64,000 nucleotides of DNA from assembly GCA_965222995.1 (NCBI GenBank), contig OZ244977.1, positions 1,364,001-1,428,000 on the forward strand. The letters run 5' to 3'. Shown here piece after piece: positions 34,778-42,689 of the stretch (the stretch's first letter is position 1; every line of letters starts with the position of its first letter). A model generated the notes under the pieces. It ran no database searches and was not told the DNA's origin. It was given only the letters and a program-made list of their open reading frames with translations. This stretch comes from SB11 sp965222995 (GTDB taxonomy: Bacteria > Bacteroidota > Bacteroidia > UBA8524). The translations under genes were made by a program, and so were the position numbers.

Positions 34778-35515
34778 ATGAGAAAAATAGCACTGGTACT
34801 AAGCTTACTAACATTTACAATTCCTTTTTCTTCATGTGATAAGGCTGATGAAATTATAGCTGCAATTGATGAGGGGGGATTGTCAAATGATGATATTGTG
34901 AAGGGGTTGAAAACAGCTCTTGAAGTAGGTACAGATACCGCTGTGAAAAGACTATCGGCAACCGATGGGTATTTTAAGGATGAGGTAGTAAAAATACTTT
35001 TACCTCCTGAAGCCGCACCAATATTTGATAATCTTAGTAAAATACCCGGAGGCTCAACACTGGTAAATAACACTATTTTAGCTATAAACCGTGCCGCAGA
35101 AGATGCTGCACCCGAAGCAACCTCAATATTTGTTGATGCTATAACTAATATTACAATCAACGACGGACTGAACATTTTGAATGGGAATGATAGCGCAGCT
35201 ACAATATTTTTAAAAACAGGCACCTATACACCTTTACAAAATGCATTTGCCCCCAAAATTAATACATCGCTAGGGAAACCTTTGGTTTTGGGTGCATCAG
35301 CAGCAAGTTTATATAAAGACTTGGTTGATACTTATAATACTGCATCACTAAACGGTTTATTATTCCCAAAAATTACACAAAACACGCTTGGCGACTATGT
35401 AACAGCTAAAGCTCTTGACGGTATGTTTACTAAAGTTGCAGTTGAAGAAGGGAAAATAAGAAACGATGTTTCACACCGTGTAAGTGATATTTTAGAGAAA
35501 GTGTTTGGCAAGTAG
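34778..35515 (+). CDS. DUF4197 family lipoprotein
   Basis: Exported protein of 245 residues. The ATG at 34778 begins the signal MRKIALVLSLLTF with lipobox FSSC; an upstream in-frame start at 34757 only adds a short polar tail. The DUF4197 marks are GLKTALEVGTDTAVKRLS, FKDEVVKILLP, and the AAEDAAPEATSIFVDAI segment. The family is widespread in Gram-negative bacteria without an assigned function. It ends one base from the convergent gene at 35517. Confidence 0.85.
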   Translation: MRKIALVLSLLTFTIPFSSCDKADEIIAAIDEGGLSNDDIVKGLKTALEVGTDTAVKRLSATDGYFKDEVVKILLPPEAAPIFDNLSKIPGGSTLVNNTILAINRAAEDAAPEATSIFVDAITNITINDGLNILNGNDSAATIFLKTGTYTPLQNAFAPKINTSLGKPLVLGASAASLYKDLVDTYNTASLNGLLFPKITQNTLGDYVTAKALDGMFTKVAVEEGKIRNDVSHRVSDILEKVFGK

Positions 35516-35516
35516 T

Positions 35517-36005
35517 TTATTCTACTTTAGCTACCCAACCATCAGCCATAAATTTTTTAATTCTTGTGGGGAAAAGCAGTTTGTTTATTAATGAACCTGC
35601 TGTTCCCAAACCAAAAGAAACTCCAAGCCGTTGCCAACCATTTAGCTGGGGGTTATTGTTAATTATTGTTGGTACTGCTGCAATAACTCCCACTATAGTT
35701 ATAATCTGAACCGTGGGCTGTAAAATACTTCTATATCGGCTAAACTTTCTAAACCCTATAATATCTTTAATTCTTACATTCCAACTATTTTCAAAACGTA
35801 CAAAAGAATCGGTTACTAGTTCTACTTTTCCATAAGCTTCTTGTATTTGTCCCAAATATCCGAGAAATAAAAACTTCACCACATCGTTCTGTTCTATAAC
35901 AATCTCTTTTTTGAGGTTTGAATTGGTTAGTACTATTTTTTGTTGGGCATAACTAAAAAAGGTAACTGATGTTACAAAAAACAGAAGTGCTATATACCTT
36001 TGCAT
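35517..36005 (-). CDS. Hypothetical exported protein with one or two membrane segments
   Basis: Protein of 162 residues with a signal peptide ending FSYAQ, a short beta-rich region (VKFLFLGYLGQIQ, DSFVRFENSW, KDIIGFRKF), and a hydrophobic Gly/Ala-rich segment about residues 97-115 (IITIVGVIAAVPTII). No named family recognised. Convergent with the DUF4197 gene, and divergent from the MarR gene with a 78-bp gap between the starts. Confidence 0.6.
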   Translation of the reverse strand: MQRYIALLFFVTSVTFFSYAQQKIVLTNSNLKKEIVIEQNDVVKFLFLGYLGQIQEAYGKVELVTDSFVRFENSWNVRIKDIIGFRKFSRYRSILQPTVQIITIVGVIAAVPTIINNNPQLNGWQRLGVSFGLGTAGSLINKLLFPTRIKKFMADGWVAKVE

Positions 36006-36083
36006 AAATTGCTTGTGGTTTTAATTTTTACAAAAAAACGCATTTTTGCATTTTTATTGTAAGTAAGGCTGTTATAATTAAAT

Positions 36084-36554
36084 ATGGGCTTAGAGGAAGA
36101 TATAAAACAAAAAGAGTTTAAGAGTGAGTACATAAAGTTGGCATTAAATATAATGTATACCGGTAACTGGTTGCATTTAGTGCAAACGCGTAAATTAAAA
36201 AAATGGGGACTTAGTCATCAGCAGTATAATGTATTACGTATATTAAGGGGGCAGCACCCAAAAGCAGCCTCAGTAGGTACTGTATTAGGTCGTATGTTAG
36301 AGCCTTCATCAAACATTACACGTCTTGTTGATAAGTTGGAAATCAAAAAAATGGTGAGCCGTTGTGAAAATAAAGACAACAGGAGGATGCAAGACCTTAA
36401 GATAACTAAAGGCGGATTAAAGCTTTTAGAAGAAATTGGTAATGAGCTTGATGATTTGAGTAAGCTTTTTGAATATTTGGATGTTGATGAAGTAAAAACT
36501 GCTAATAAAGTGTTAGACAGCTTACGCGATAAACAGGCAGATACTACTGACTAA
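36084..36554 (+). CDS. MarR-family transcriptional regulator
   Basis: Dimeric winged-helix DNA-binding regulator of 156 residues. Seen: helical dimer segments at both ends and the winged helix about 45-110 (LSHQQYNVLRILRG, LEPSSNITRLVDKLE, RCENKDNRRMQDLKIT with the D-x-R-x2-x4 wing pattern of MarR). Ligand and targets are unknown. It lies 51 bp upstream of trhO in the same direction, though trhO has its own promoter-like box. Confidence 0.9.
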   Translation: MGLEEDIKQKEFKSEYIKLALNIMYTGNWLHLVQTRKLKKWGLSHQQYNVLRILRGQHPKAASVGTVLGRMLEPSSNITRLVDKLEIKKMVSRCENKDNRRMQDLKITKGGLKLLEEIGNELDDLSKLFEYLDVDEVKTANKVLDSLRDKQADTTD

Positions 36555-36581
36555 TATCATATTTGTGCTTAAAACTGTTTG

Positions 36582-36589
36582 TATATTTG
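36582..36589 (+). promoter_or_regulatory. Candidate promoter (-33 TTTG at 36562, -7 TATATTTG) for trhO
   Basis: Exact -7 match. A TTTG lies upstream with a 16-nt spacer, slightly short of the usual spacing. The box ends only 16 nt before the ATG, implying a very short leader. Confidence 0.55.
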
Positions 36590-36605
36590 CAAATTGATAC
36601 GAGCA

Positions 36606-37541
36606 ATGGAAACAAAACCTTTTCAAATTTTACTGTATTACTGCTATTCTAAGGTTGAGAATGGGGAAGAGTATGCAAAAAAGCATTTAAAGTTTTGCAA
36701 AAAAATAGGCATTTTAGGGCGTATTATTATTGCTGATGAAGGGCTTAACGGTACTGTTTGCGGTACTCCTGAACAATGTAGACAATACATGGAGTATGTG
36801 CATACTGACGAACGCTTTGTAAAAACAGAATTTAAGATAGACGATAGTGATGAACTGGTATTTTACAAAATACATGTGCGCTATAAGCCTGAAATAGTTC
36901 ACTTGGGCTTAGAAAGAAATAAAGGCTGGGATGTTGACCCAACCAAAAAAACCGGAAAACATATAAACGGCGAAGAGTTTTTAGAACTTAAAGATGAAGA
37001 GGATGTTGTTGTGTTGGATGTACGCAGCAACTATGAGCATAGCGTAGGGCGGTTTAAAAATGCACTTACCTTAGACATGGAAAACTTTAGGGAATTGCCC
37101 GGTAAGCTTGATGAAATTGAAGACCTGAAAGACAAAAAGGTAATTACTTATTGCACTGGGGGGATAAAATGTGAAAAAGCAAGTGCATTACTTCTTGAAG
37201 CAGGTTTTAAAGACGTTTATCAACTACATGGTGGGATAATAAAATATGCCAAAGAAACCGGTGGAAAAGACTTTGAAGGGGAATGCTATGTATTTGATGG
37301 TAGGGTTACTGTACCGGTAAATACTGTTAACCCCAAAGTAATATCTAAGTGTCATATATGTGAAACATCCTCAAGCCGAATGGTAAACTGTGCTAACCCT
37401 GAATGTAATGTTCACGTGCCAATATGTGAAAATTGTGGTGTAGAAATGGAAGGAGCATGCAGCCAAGAGTGTAAAGAGCATCCTCGTAAGCGTGAATACA
37501 ATGGAACAGGTTATTACGTGAGCACTCACCCGACTTTATAG
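36606..37541 (+). CDS. trhO: tRNA uridine(34) hydroxylase TrhO (rhodanese-like)
   Basis: Oxygen-dependent enzyme that makes 5-hydroxyuridine at the wobble position of tRNAs. The ATG at 36606 is chosen because an upstream in-frame start overlaps the promoter box. Seen: an N-terminal acylphosphatase-like UPF0176 domain (FQILLYYCYSKVENGEEY, ADEGLNGTVCGT), a rhodanese domain (about 125-240) with the active-site loop C183-TGGIK-C189, and a Cys-rich C-terminal tail with several C-x2-C-type pairs. It has 311 residues, normal for the family. Confidence 0.92.
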   Translation: METKPFQILLYYCYSKVENGEEYAKKHLKFCKKIGILGRIIIADEGLNGTVCGTPEQCRQYMEYVHTDERFVKTEFKIDDSDELVFYKIHVRYKPEIVHLGLERNKGWDVDPTKKTGKHINGEEFLELKDEEDVVVLDVRSNYEHSVGRFKNALTLDMENFRELPGKLDEIEDLKDKKVITYCTGGIKCEKASALLLEAGFKDVYQLHGGIIKYAKETGGKDFEGECYVFDGRVTVPVNTVNPKVISKCHICETSSSRMVNCANPECNVHVPICENCGVEMEGACSQECKEHPRKREYNGTGYYVSTHPTL

Positions 37542-37601
37542 GATAATCATTTACTTTTTTTGTTATACTTGAATGTATCTCAAAAGAACAATCTAATTAT
37601 T

Positions 37602-38393
37602 ATGAGAAGAACTACCTTATTTTTAAGTGCACTTTTTGTTGTTGTAGCATTTACAGCTTGTAAAAGCAAGAAAGTAATAGAAAACCCCCAAGCTACTTTG
37701 GAACTGAAGTTTGAGATGACTTCAGGGACGAATGGTATGGCTGTGGCATACAACCCCCAAAAGAAAGTGTACTATGCTGTTATTGGTGGAAATACCGATT
37801 ACCCCCTTGAAGTTTTTGATAAGAAAGGAAAACGCCTTTCGGGTAATGCAGCCAATATAGATATCAGAGGAATTTGGTGGAATAGTAAACTTAACCATCT
37901 TGAAGCTAATACCTACAGGAGAAAGGGAAAAGCTACAGTACTAAATTTAAAACTTGATGATAAGGGATATTACACGGGTGAAACCATAAAAATTACCAAC
38001 AATAATATTCAACCCAATGTTCAATCTGTTGGAGCCTATGATTTTAACAACGACCACATTTTATTTTATTCATACGGAAAAGTTTACAAAGCCAGTCGTG
38101 CAAGTTTAGATAAAATAGGAAATATTAAGTTGCAATTGCCTGTTAGCAAAGAATACATTAATAAATATGCAATTATTTATACAGGCTTTCCTAAAAAAGA
38201 GGTGGGGGTATTAGACCATGAAAATAAAAAAGTGTATTTGTTTAATGTAAATACAGGAGAGCACACCCAAACCATTAACTTGCCATCTGGTACTGTAACC
38301 CCTGAAAGATTTATGTTTTCTTATGCCAATGGTTATGTATGGTTATATAATGTAAAGACACGTAGCTGGAAAGGCTATAAAATTATGAAATAA
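37602..38393 (+). CDS. Hypothetical lipoprotein
   Basis: Lipoprotein of 263 residues. The ATG at 37602 is chosen because it begins the signal MRRTTLFLSALFVVV with lipobox AFTAC; an in-frame start at 37560 precedes it by 14 residues without adding a signal. The body has propeller-like short repeats (AVAYNPQKKVYYAVIGG, VLDHENKKVYLFNV, VTPERFMFSYANGYVWLYN). No catalytic motif. Followed by a terminator. Confidence 0.7.
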   Translation: MRRTTLFLSALFVVVAFTACKSKKVIENPQATLELKFEMTSGTNGMAVAYNPQKKVYYAVIGGNTDYPLEVFDKKGKRLSGNAANIDIRGIWWNSKLNHLEANTYRRKGKATVLNLKLDDKGYYTGETIKITNNNIQPNVQSVGAYDFNNDHILFYSYGKVYKASRASLDKIGNIKLQLPVSKEYINKYAIIYTGFPKKEVGVLDHENKKVYLFNVNTGEHTQTINLPSGTVTPERFMFSYANGYVWLYNVKTRSWKGYKIMK

Positions 38394-38414
38394 GGGTTAA
38401 AGAACATCATTAAT

Positions 38415-38444
38415 AAGCCTCATAGTCTGTTATGAGGCTTTTTT
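38415..38444 (+). terminator. Rho-independent terminator
   Basis: Stem AAGCCTCATA / TATGAGGCTT with a T run, about 20 nt after the lipoprotein gene. Confidence 0.9.
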
Positions 38445-38493
38445 GTTTCCAACTTTTTGTAACTTTCGTAGTCTTTTATTGAAACGATACCAA

Positions 38494-39783
38494 ATGAAAA
38501 AAATATACCTGTGGGCAATTTTGCTTTTTAGTTTTGTACTGGGGAAAAGCCAGAATTATTATTTCCCACCAACTACAGGTGATAACTGGGATGTTGTTTC
38601 ACCACAATCTTTGGGGTGGTGTACCAATCAGCTGGATTCAGTTTATAAATATCTCGAGGAAAAAAACACTAAAGGCTTTATTATTCTTAAAGAAGGAAAA
38701 ATAGCTGCTGAAAAATATTTTGGAGACTTTACAAAAGACTCCGTTTGGTACTGGGCTTCTGTTGGTAAGTCTTTAACAGCAGTTTTAATAGGCATTGCCC
38801 GGCAAGAAGGGAAATTGAATATAGACTCGCCGGCAAATAAATACTTGGGGAAGGGGTGGACAAATGCAACTATTGAACGAGAAAATAAAATTACCGTTAA
38901 GCATTTGCTAAAAATGACCAGTGGGCTGAACGAGTTTTTATTGCCCGACCCTAATTGCACCGAACCCAAATGTTTTAGGTATAAGGCCGACCCTGGTGCC
39001 CGATGGGCATATCATAGTGGGGCGTATTATATGCTACATTCAGTTATTGAAAATGCTTCAGGAGTTTCATTAAACCAATACACTACCCAAAAAGTAGGTA
39101 ATTCTACAGGTATGAAAGGGGTTTGGGCAGGTACTTTATTCTTAAGTAGGGCAAGAGACATGGCTCGCTTTGGTTCATTAATTCTTAGTGAAGGAAAGTG
39201 GAATAATACTACTGTGATTAATAATGATAGTTACTTTAATGCTATGATTAATTCATCACAAACCATTAACCCTGCCTATGGATATTTGTGGTGGCTCAAC
39301 GGTAAAACCAGCTACAAAGCTCCTTTACTTCAAAAAGACTTTAACGGGGCATTAGTACCCAACGCCCCTAGTGATATGTATGCAGGAATGGGGAAAAATG
39401 AACAACGTGTATATATAATTCCTTCAACAGATATGGTTGTTGTTAGGGTAGGTGATGCAACCGGGCAACCCGCTTTAGCTGTGGCCGAATTTGATAATGA
39501 GCTGTGGGGTTTACTACAAAAAGTTTTTTGCAATAAAACATCTGTAAATGAGTTTGTTAGTAATAAAGTAAATATATACCCAAACCCTGTAACAGCCATG
39601 TTAACTATTGAAAATAGTAATGGAGCTAGTGTTGAAGTGTTTTCTTTTGATGGTAAAAAAATTCTTGAAACGACTATGGGTAATAGGGAGGCTATTGATG
39701 TTAGTGGGCTTGAAGACGGTTTGTATGTTCTGAAAATTGCTAACAAGCAAACTGTAAGTACCATAAAGTTTCAAAAACATTAA
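38494..39783 (+). CDS. Secreted beta-lactamase-fold serine hydrolase with T9SS type A sorting domain
   Basis: A 429-residue secreted enzyme. The ATG at 38494 is chosen because it starts the signal MKKIYLWAILLFSF; an in-frame upstream start at 38443 overlaps the terminator. Catalytic marks: S89-V-G-K92, a tyrosine motif in AYHSGAYYM, and a C-terminal VVRVGD segment. The sorting domain is at the end (IYPNPVTAMLTIEN, VEVFSFDGKKIL, LEDGLYVLKI). It shares its fold with the membrane-anchored hydrolase at 15126-16271 but is routed to the surface by T9SS. Substrate unknown. Confidence 0.87.
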   Translation: MKKIYLWAILLFSFVLGKSQNYYFPPTTGDNWDVVSPQSLGWCTNQLDSVYKYLEEKNTKGFIILKEGKIAAEKYFGDFTKDSVWYWASVGKSLTAVLIGIARQEGKLNIDSPANKYLGKGWTNATIERENKITVKHLLKMTSGLNEFLLPDPNCTEPKCFRYKADPGARWAYHSGAYYMLHSVIENASGVSLNQYTTQKVGNSTGMKGVWAGTLFLSRARDMARFGSLILSEGKWNNTTVINNDSYFNAMINSSQTINPAYGYLWWLNGKTSYKAPLLQKDFNGALVPNAPSDMYAGMGKNEQRVYIIPSTDMVVVRVGDATGQPALAVAEFDNELWGLLQKVFCNKTSVNEFVSNKVNIYPNPVTAMLTIENSNGASVEVFSFDGKKILETTMGNREAIDVSGLEDGLYVLKIANKQTVSTIKFQKH

Positions 39784-39846
39784 CAGCTGTGATGTTTTCT
39801 GACAAAAGTTATCAAAATAAACCTTTTATTTATAATCGTTCTAAAC

Positions 39847-39854
39847 TATTTTCG
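39847..39854 (+). promoter_or_regulatory. Candidate -7 box (TATTTTCG) for the MFS permease
   Basis: TAnnTTCG variant of the -7 element, 38 nt before the ATG. It is preceded directly by GTTCTAAA (39838-39845), a half-site also found in front of the HmuY locus and the PD40 lipoprotein. Confidence 0.45.
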
Positions 39855-39892
39855 CGCGCCTTAAGACCCATAAAAAGGTATTCGGAAATTTG

Positions 39893-41128
39893 ATGAGTTT
39901 ACCCCGTAAATATTTAATACTGGCTAGCTTATATATAGTTCAGTCAGTACCATTAGCTTTTCTTAAAACGGGTTTCCAAACTTTTTTGCGTGATGAAAAT
40001 ATTTCATACGACAGTATAAGCGGTCTCATAGGGCTTTTGCTCATGCCCTGGGTGTTTAAATTTTTGTGGGCACCTGCTGTAGACAGGTGGTGTGCAAACA
40101 AGCTACCCAAAATCCGTAGTTTTATTTTACTATTTCAAGTTGTTGGTGCAGCATTATTGGGTATTACTGCCATACTTCAGTTTCCTGATGCGTTGCAAGC
40201 AATAACAATAATATTTTTTCTTTTTAGCGTTATAGCAGCCACACAAGATATTGTTGTAGATGCGTTGGCAGTACTTACGTTGCCAAAAAAAGAACACGGT
40301 TTGGGAAATACTTTTCAAATTGGGGGGTATTATTTGGGTGAAGTGCTAGGAGGAGCACTTATACTGGTTATTTTTGATGCCTTTGGCTGGAATTGGGCTA
40401 TGACGGCTTTTATGGTCTTCTTTCTTATTCCTTTTATACCGGTATTGTTATACAAAGCAAAAGCAAAAACTGTTATTCCGCCGCCATCAGAAAAAGGGTT
40501 TGCCAATCTTAAAAATTTCTTTTCGCTAAAAGGTATTAATATATGGCTTATAGTAATGGTAGTGTATATGGGCAATCAAGTATTGTCAAGAACATTATTA
40601 CCATCACTGTTTACCGATATGGGGTATACCAAAACACAAATAGCATCAATTGTGGGGATATGGGGTAATACCGCTTCTGTTGCTGGTGCTATATTGGGTG
40701 GTATTTTGGTGAATAAGTGGGGAAGAAAAAATAGCCTTATTATCTTCGGCGTTCTTAAAGTAATAGCTCTTTTAGGATTTTTCTTAATCCAAAGTAACTC
40801 TTCAAACACTACGGTTTATTCTGTAATAATGGTTAATGACTTTATTTCAGGCTTAGCTACTGTAACAGTGTTTACTATAATGATGGATAAATGTCGCCTT
40901 ACCAGCCCGGGGACTGATTTTACTATACAGCAGTCTATCAATCAATTAGCAATTCTGTTTTTTGTAATTATAAGCGGTATACTGGTAAAAATTCAACAGA
41001 ATGATTTCACCCTATTGTTCATAGCAGCCTTATTTGTTGGAATTTTAGGGGTGCTCTTAGCATTTTTTGGTCTAAAGAAAAATAATCTGGATAATGGCAA
41101 CGGATTTTTTGCACAAACGCAGAAATAG
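39893..41128 (+). CDS. MFS permease, AmpG/PAT-like
   Basis: Inner-membrane transporter of 411 residues with about 12 membrane segments. The ATG at 39893 is chosen over the adjacent TTG. AmpG/peptide-acetyl-CoA-type marks: SVPLAFLKTGFQTFLRDENI at the start, LLMPWVFKFLWAPAVDRW near 50-68, and AATQDIVVDALAV near 115-128. Known members carry muropeptides, acetyl-CoA or siderophore complexes. Its position just before the HmuY/TonB locus could fit import of an iron compound, but it is probably a separate transcript. Confidence 0.82.
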   Translation: MSLPRKYLILASLYIVQSVPLAFLKTGFQTFLRDENISYDSISGLIGLLLMPWVFKFLWAPAVDRWCANKLPKIRSFILLFQVVGAALLGITAILQFPDALQAITIIFFLFSVIAATQDIVVDALAVLTLPKKEHGLGNTFQIGGYYLGEVLGGALILVIFDAFGWNWAMTAFMVFFLIPFIPVLLYKAKAKTVIPPPSEKGFANLKNFFSLKGINIWLIVMVVYMGNQVLSRTLLPSLFTDMGYTKTQIASIVGIWGNTASVAGAILGGILVNKWGRKNSLIIFGVLKVIALLGFFLIQSNSSNTTVYSVIMVNDFISGLATVTVFTIMMDKCRLTSPGTDFTIQQSINQLAILFFVIISGILVKIQQNDFTLLFIAALFVGILGVLLAFFGLKKNNLDNGNGFFAQTQK

Positions 41129-41316
41129 TTGTCATAAAATTGTCATATAGCTCTTTCTCGATAAACTTATTTTGGTATATGGTCGTATGTATTAGTGAAT
41201 GATATTTTATGACATAAATCATACTTTTTAAGCCCAATAATAGTAAGGGTTTACAAAGATTTGAAATAGTGTCATATTAAGGTCATTTTAGTTTAAAAAG
41301 GTTCTAAATAATGACA
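41129..41316. promoter_or_regulatory. Cluster of GTCAT half-sites upstream of the HmuY/TonB locus
   Basis: Six GTCAT/ATGAC cores in under 190 bp: 41131-41136 (GTCATA), 41141-41147 (TGTCATA), ATGACA within the perfect 13-bp palindrome TTTATGACATAAA at 41206-41218, 41270-41276 (TGTCATA), 41281-41286 (GGTCAT) and 41311-41316 (ATGACA). Two pairs are direct repeats spaced by about one helical turn. This is likely an operator region for an iron or heme regulator; which one is unknown. Confidence 0.55.
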
Positions 41317-41324
41317 GTAGAGCC

Positions 41325-41332
41325 TATTTTCG
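41325..41332 (+). promoter_or_regulatory. Candidate -7 box (TATTTTCG) for the HmuY/TonB locus
   Basis: TAnnTTCG variant 22 nt upstream of the first ATG of the locus, just downstream of the GTCAT half-site cluster. Confidence 0.5.
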
Positions 41333-41354
41333 CAGCATAGTTTACACTAATTTA

Positions 41355-42647
41355 ATGAAGCACTTAAAAACACTACTAACACTAAGCTTTTTATTACCGC
41401 TTATAAGCGTATCTGCACAGCAAGCAGATTCAATTGAAATGGGAGCAGGGTATGGCAACGATGTATTTTACAGTTTAACCACCGGTGAAGTTAAGAAAGT
41501 TACCAATAATACCTGGGATTTAGCTTTCCGTACAGGTTTCCGTTCCGATGCAATTTTCATCAACTCAATAAGTTCTTCTATTGCTCCTCGTAGCACTAAA
41601 TTGTATTTGTATCCTAAAGGCGATAAATCGGCTTGGGGTACTTTTGATACTTCGGGCATGAGCAATTGGGTTGAATATCAAAATACAGATTCATCATGGG
41701 AGTTTGGAGCATTTAACCGTGCAGCGGGTGCTTTCCCTGATTTTTCTTGGGGAGTATACAACCCCGTTACCAAAATAGTTGAAGGAGACTCGCTATATCT
41801 ACTTGAAATCACTCAAGGAACCAATAAGTTTTATAAGAAAATTCACATTATAGATAAAAACTTTGGTGTATGGCATTTCAGATATGCTGACGTTGATGGT
41901 TCTAATGAAGTGAATGACTCTATTGTAGCCAGCAATGCCAATGCTAAAAACTTAGATTACTACTCAATACTAACAAGTGCTAAGCTTGACCGTGAGCCTG
42001 ATAGTACTAAATATTGGGACATAGTATTTAAGCGTTATCATGAGTTATTGGCTCCAAATTTTGATACTTACTATCCTATTACAGGAGTATGGGCTAATAA
42101 AGATATTAAGGTAGCACAGGTTGAAAAACAAAGTGTAACAAATTTTGACTATACAACACTGGCAGCTACTGATTATAAAGAAGAAGCAAACACTATAGGT
42201 GCCGATTGGAAATTCTTCGATATGAATGTTTTCCAATGGAAACTTCGCGACTCTGTTGCTTATTACTTCAAAGGGCAAAACGGAGCTACTTGGCGTTTAT
42301 ACTTTACGGGATTTGGCGGACAAGCTAACGGTAAAGCTATTTTTAACAAAACACAACTTAGTCCCGGGCTTAGCGTAAATCCTGTTGCACCTGTTACATC
42401 GTTTGGTATTTATCCTAACCCTGCTTCAAGCACTTTAGAGGTAGCTTTTGAAAACAGAGATAACTCGGTTAAAAATACATTACGCATATACAATGTTGCC
42501 GGGCAAGTAGTTGCTGAGCAAAATTTAGATGCAACACCCGGTTTCCATGCAAAAGCTGTTGATATATCATCACTTAAAAACGGTGTGTACATAGTTAACT
42601 TAGAAAATGGCGGACATATTTTAACTCAAAAATTAATTAAAGAGTAA
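41355..42647 (+). CDS. HmuY-like protein with T9SS type A sorting domain
   Basis: Secreted protein of 430 residues; first gene of a probable heme/iron uptake operon. Signal peptide ends SVSAQ. Two HmuY-like halves follow, with YGNDVFYSLTTGEVKKVTNNTWDLAF near 35 and DSTKYWDIVFKRY near 215; these W-D-L/I-x-F patterns recur in the HmuY family. The C-terminus is a T9SS sorting domain (IYPNPASSTLEVAF, LRIYNVAGQVVAE, LKNGVYIVNL). P. gingivalis HmuY is a heme-binding lipoprotein working with receptor HmuR; a T9SS-tailed version is unusual. Nineteen to forty bases separate it from the receptor gene. Confidence 0.82.
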   Translation: MKHLKTLLTLSFLLPLISVSAQQADSIEMGAGYGNDVFYSLTTGEVKKVTNNTWDLAFRTGFRSDAIFINSISSSIAPRSTKLYLYPKGDKSAWGTFDTSGMSNWVEYQNTDSSWEFGAFNRAAGAFPDFSWGVYNPVTKIVEGDSLYLLEITQGTNKFYKKIHIIDKNFGVWHFRYADVDGSNEVNDSIVASNANAKNLDYYSILTSAKLDREPDSTKYWDIVFKRYHELLAPNFDTYYPITGVWANKDIKVAQVEKQSVTNFDYTTLAATDYKEEANTIGADWKFFDMNVFQWKLRDSVAYYFKGQNGATWRLYFTGFGGQANGKAIFNKTQLSPGLSVNPVAPVTSFGIYPNPASSTLEVAFENRDNSVKNTLRIYNVAGQVVAEQNLDATPGFHAKAVDISSLKNGVYIVNLENGGHILTQKLIKE

Positions 42648-42689
42648 TAACAAACATAAATACCCTTGCAAAACAAAAATAACATAGCA

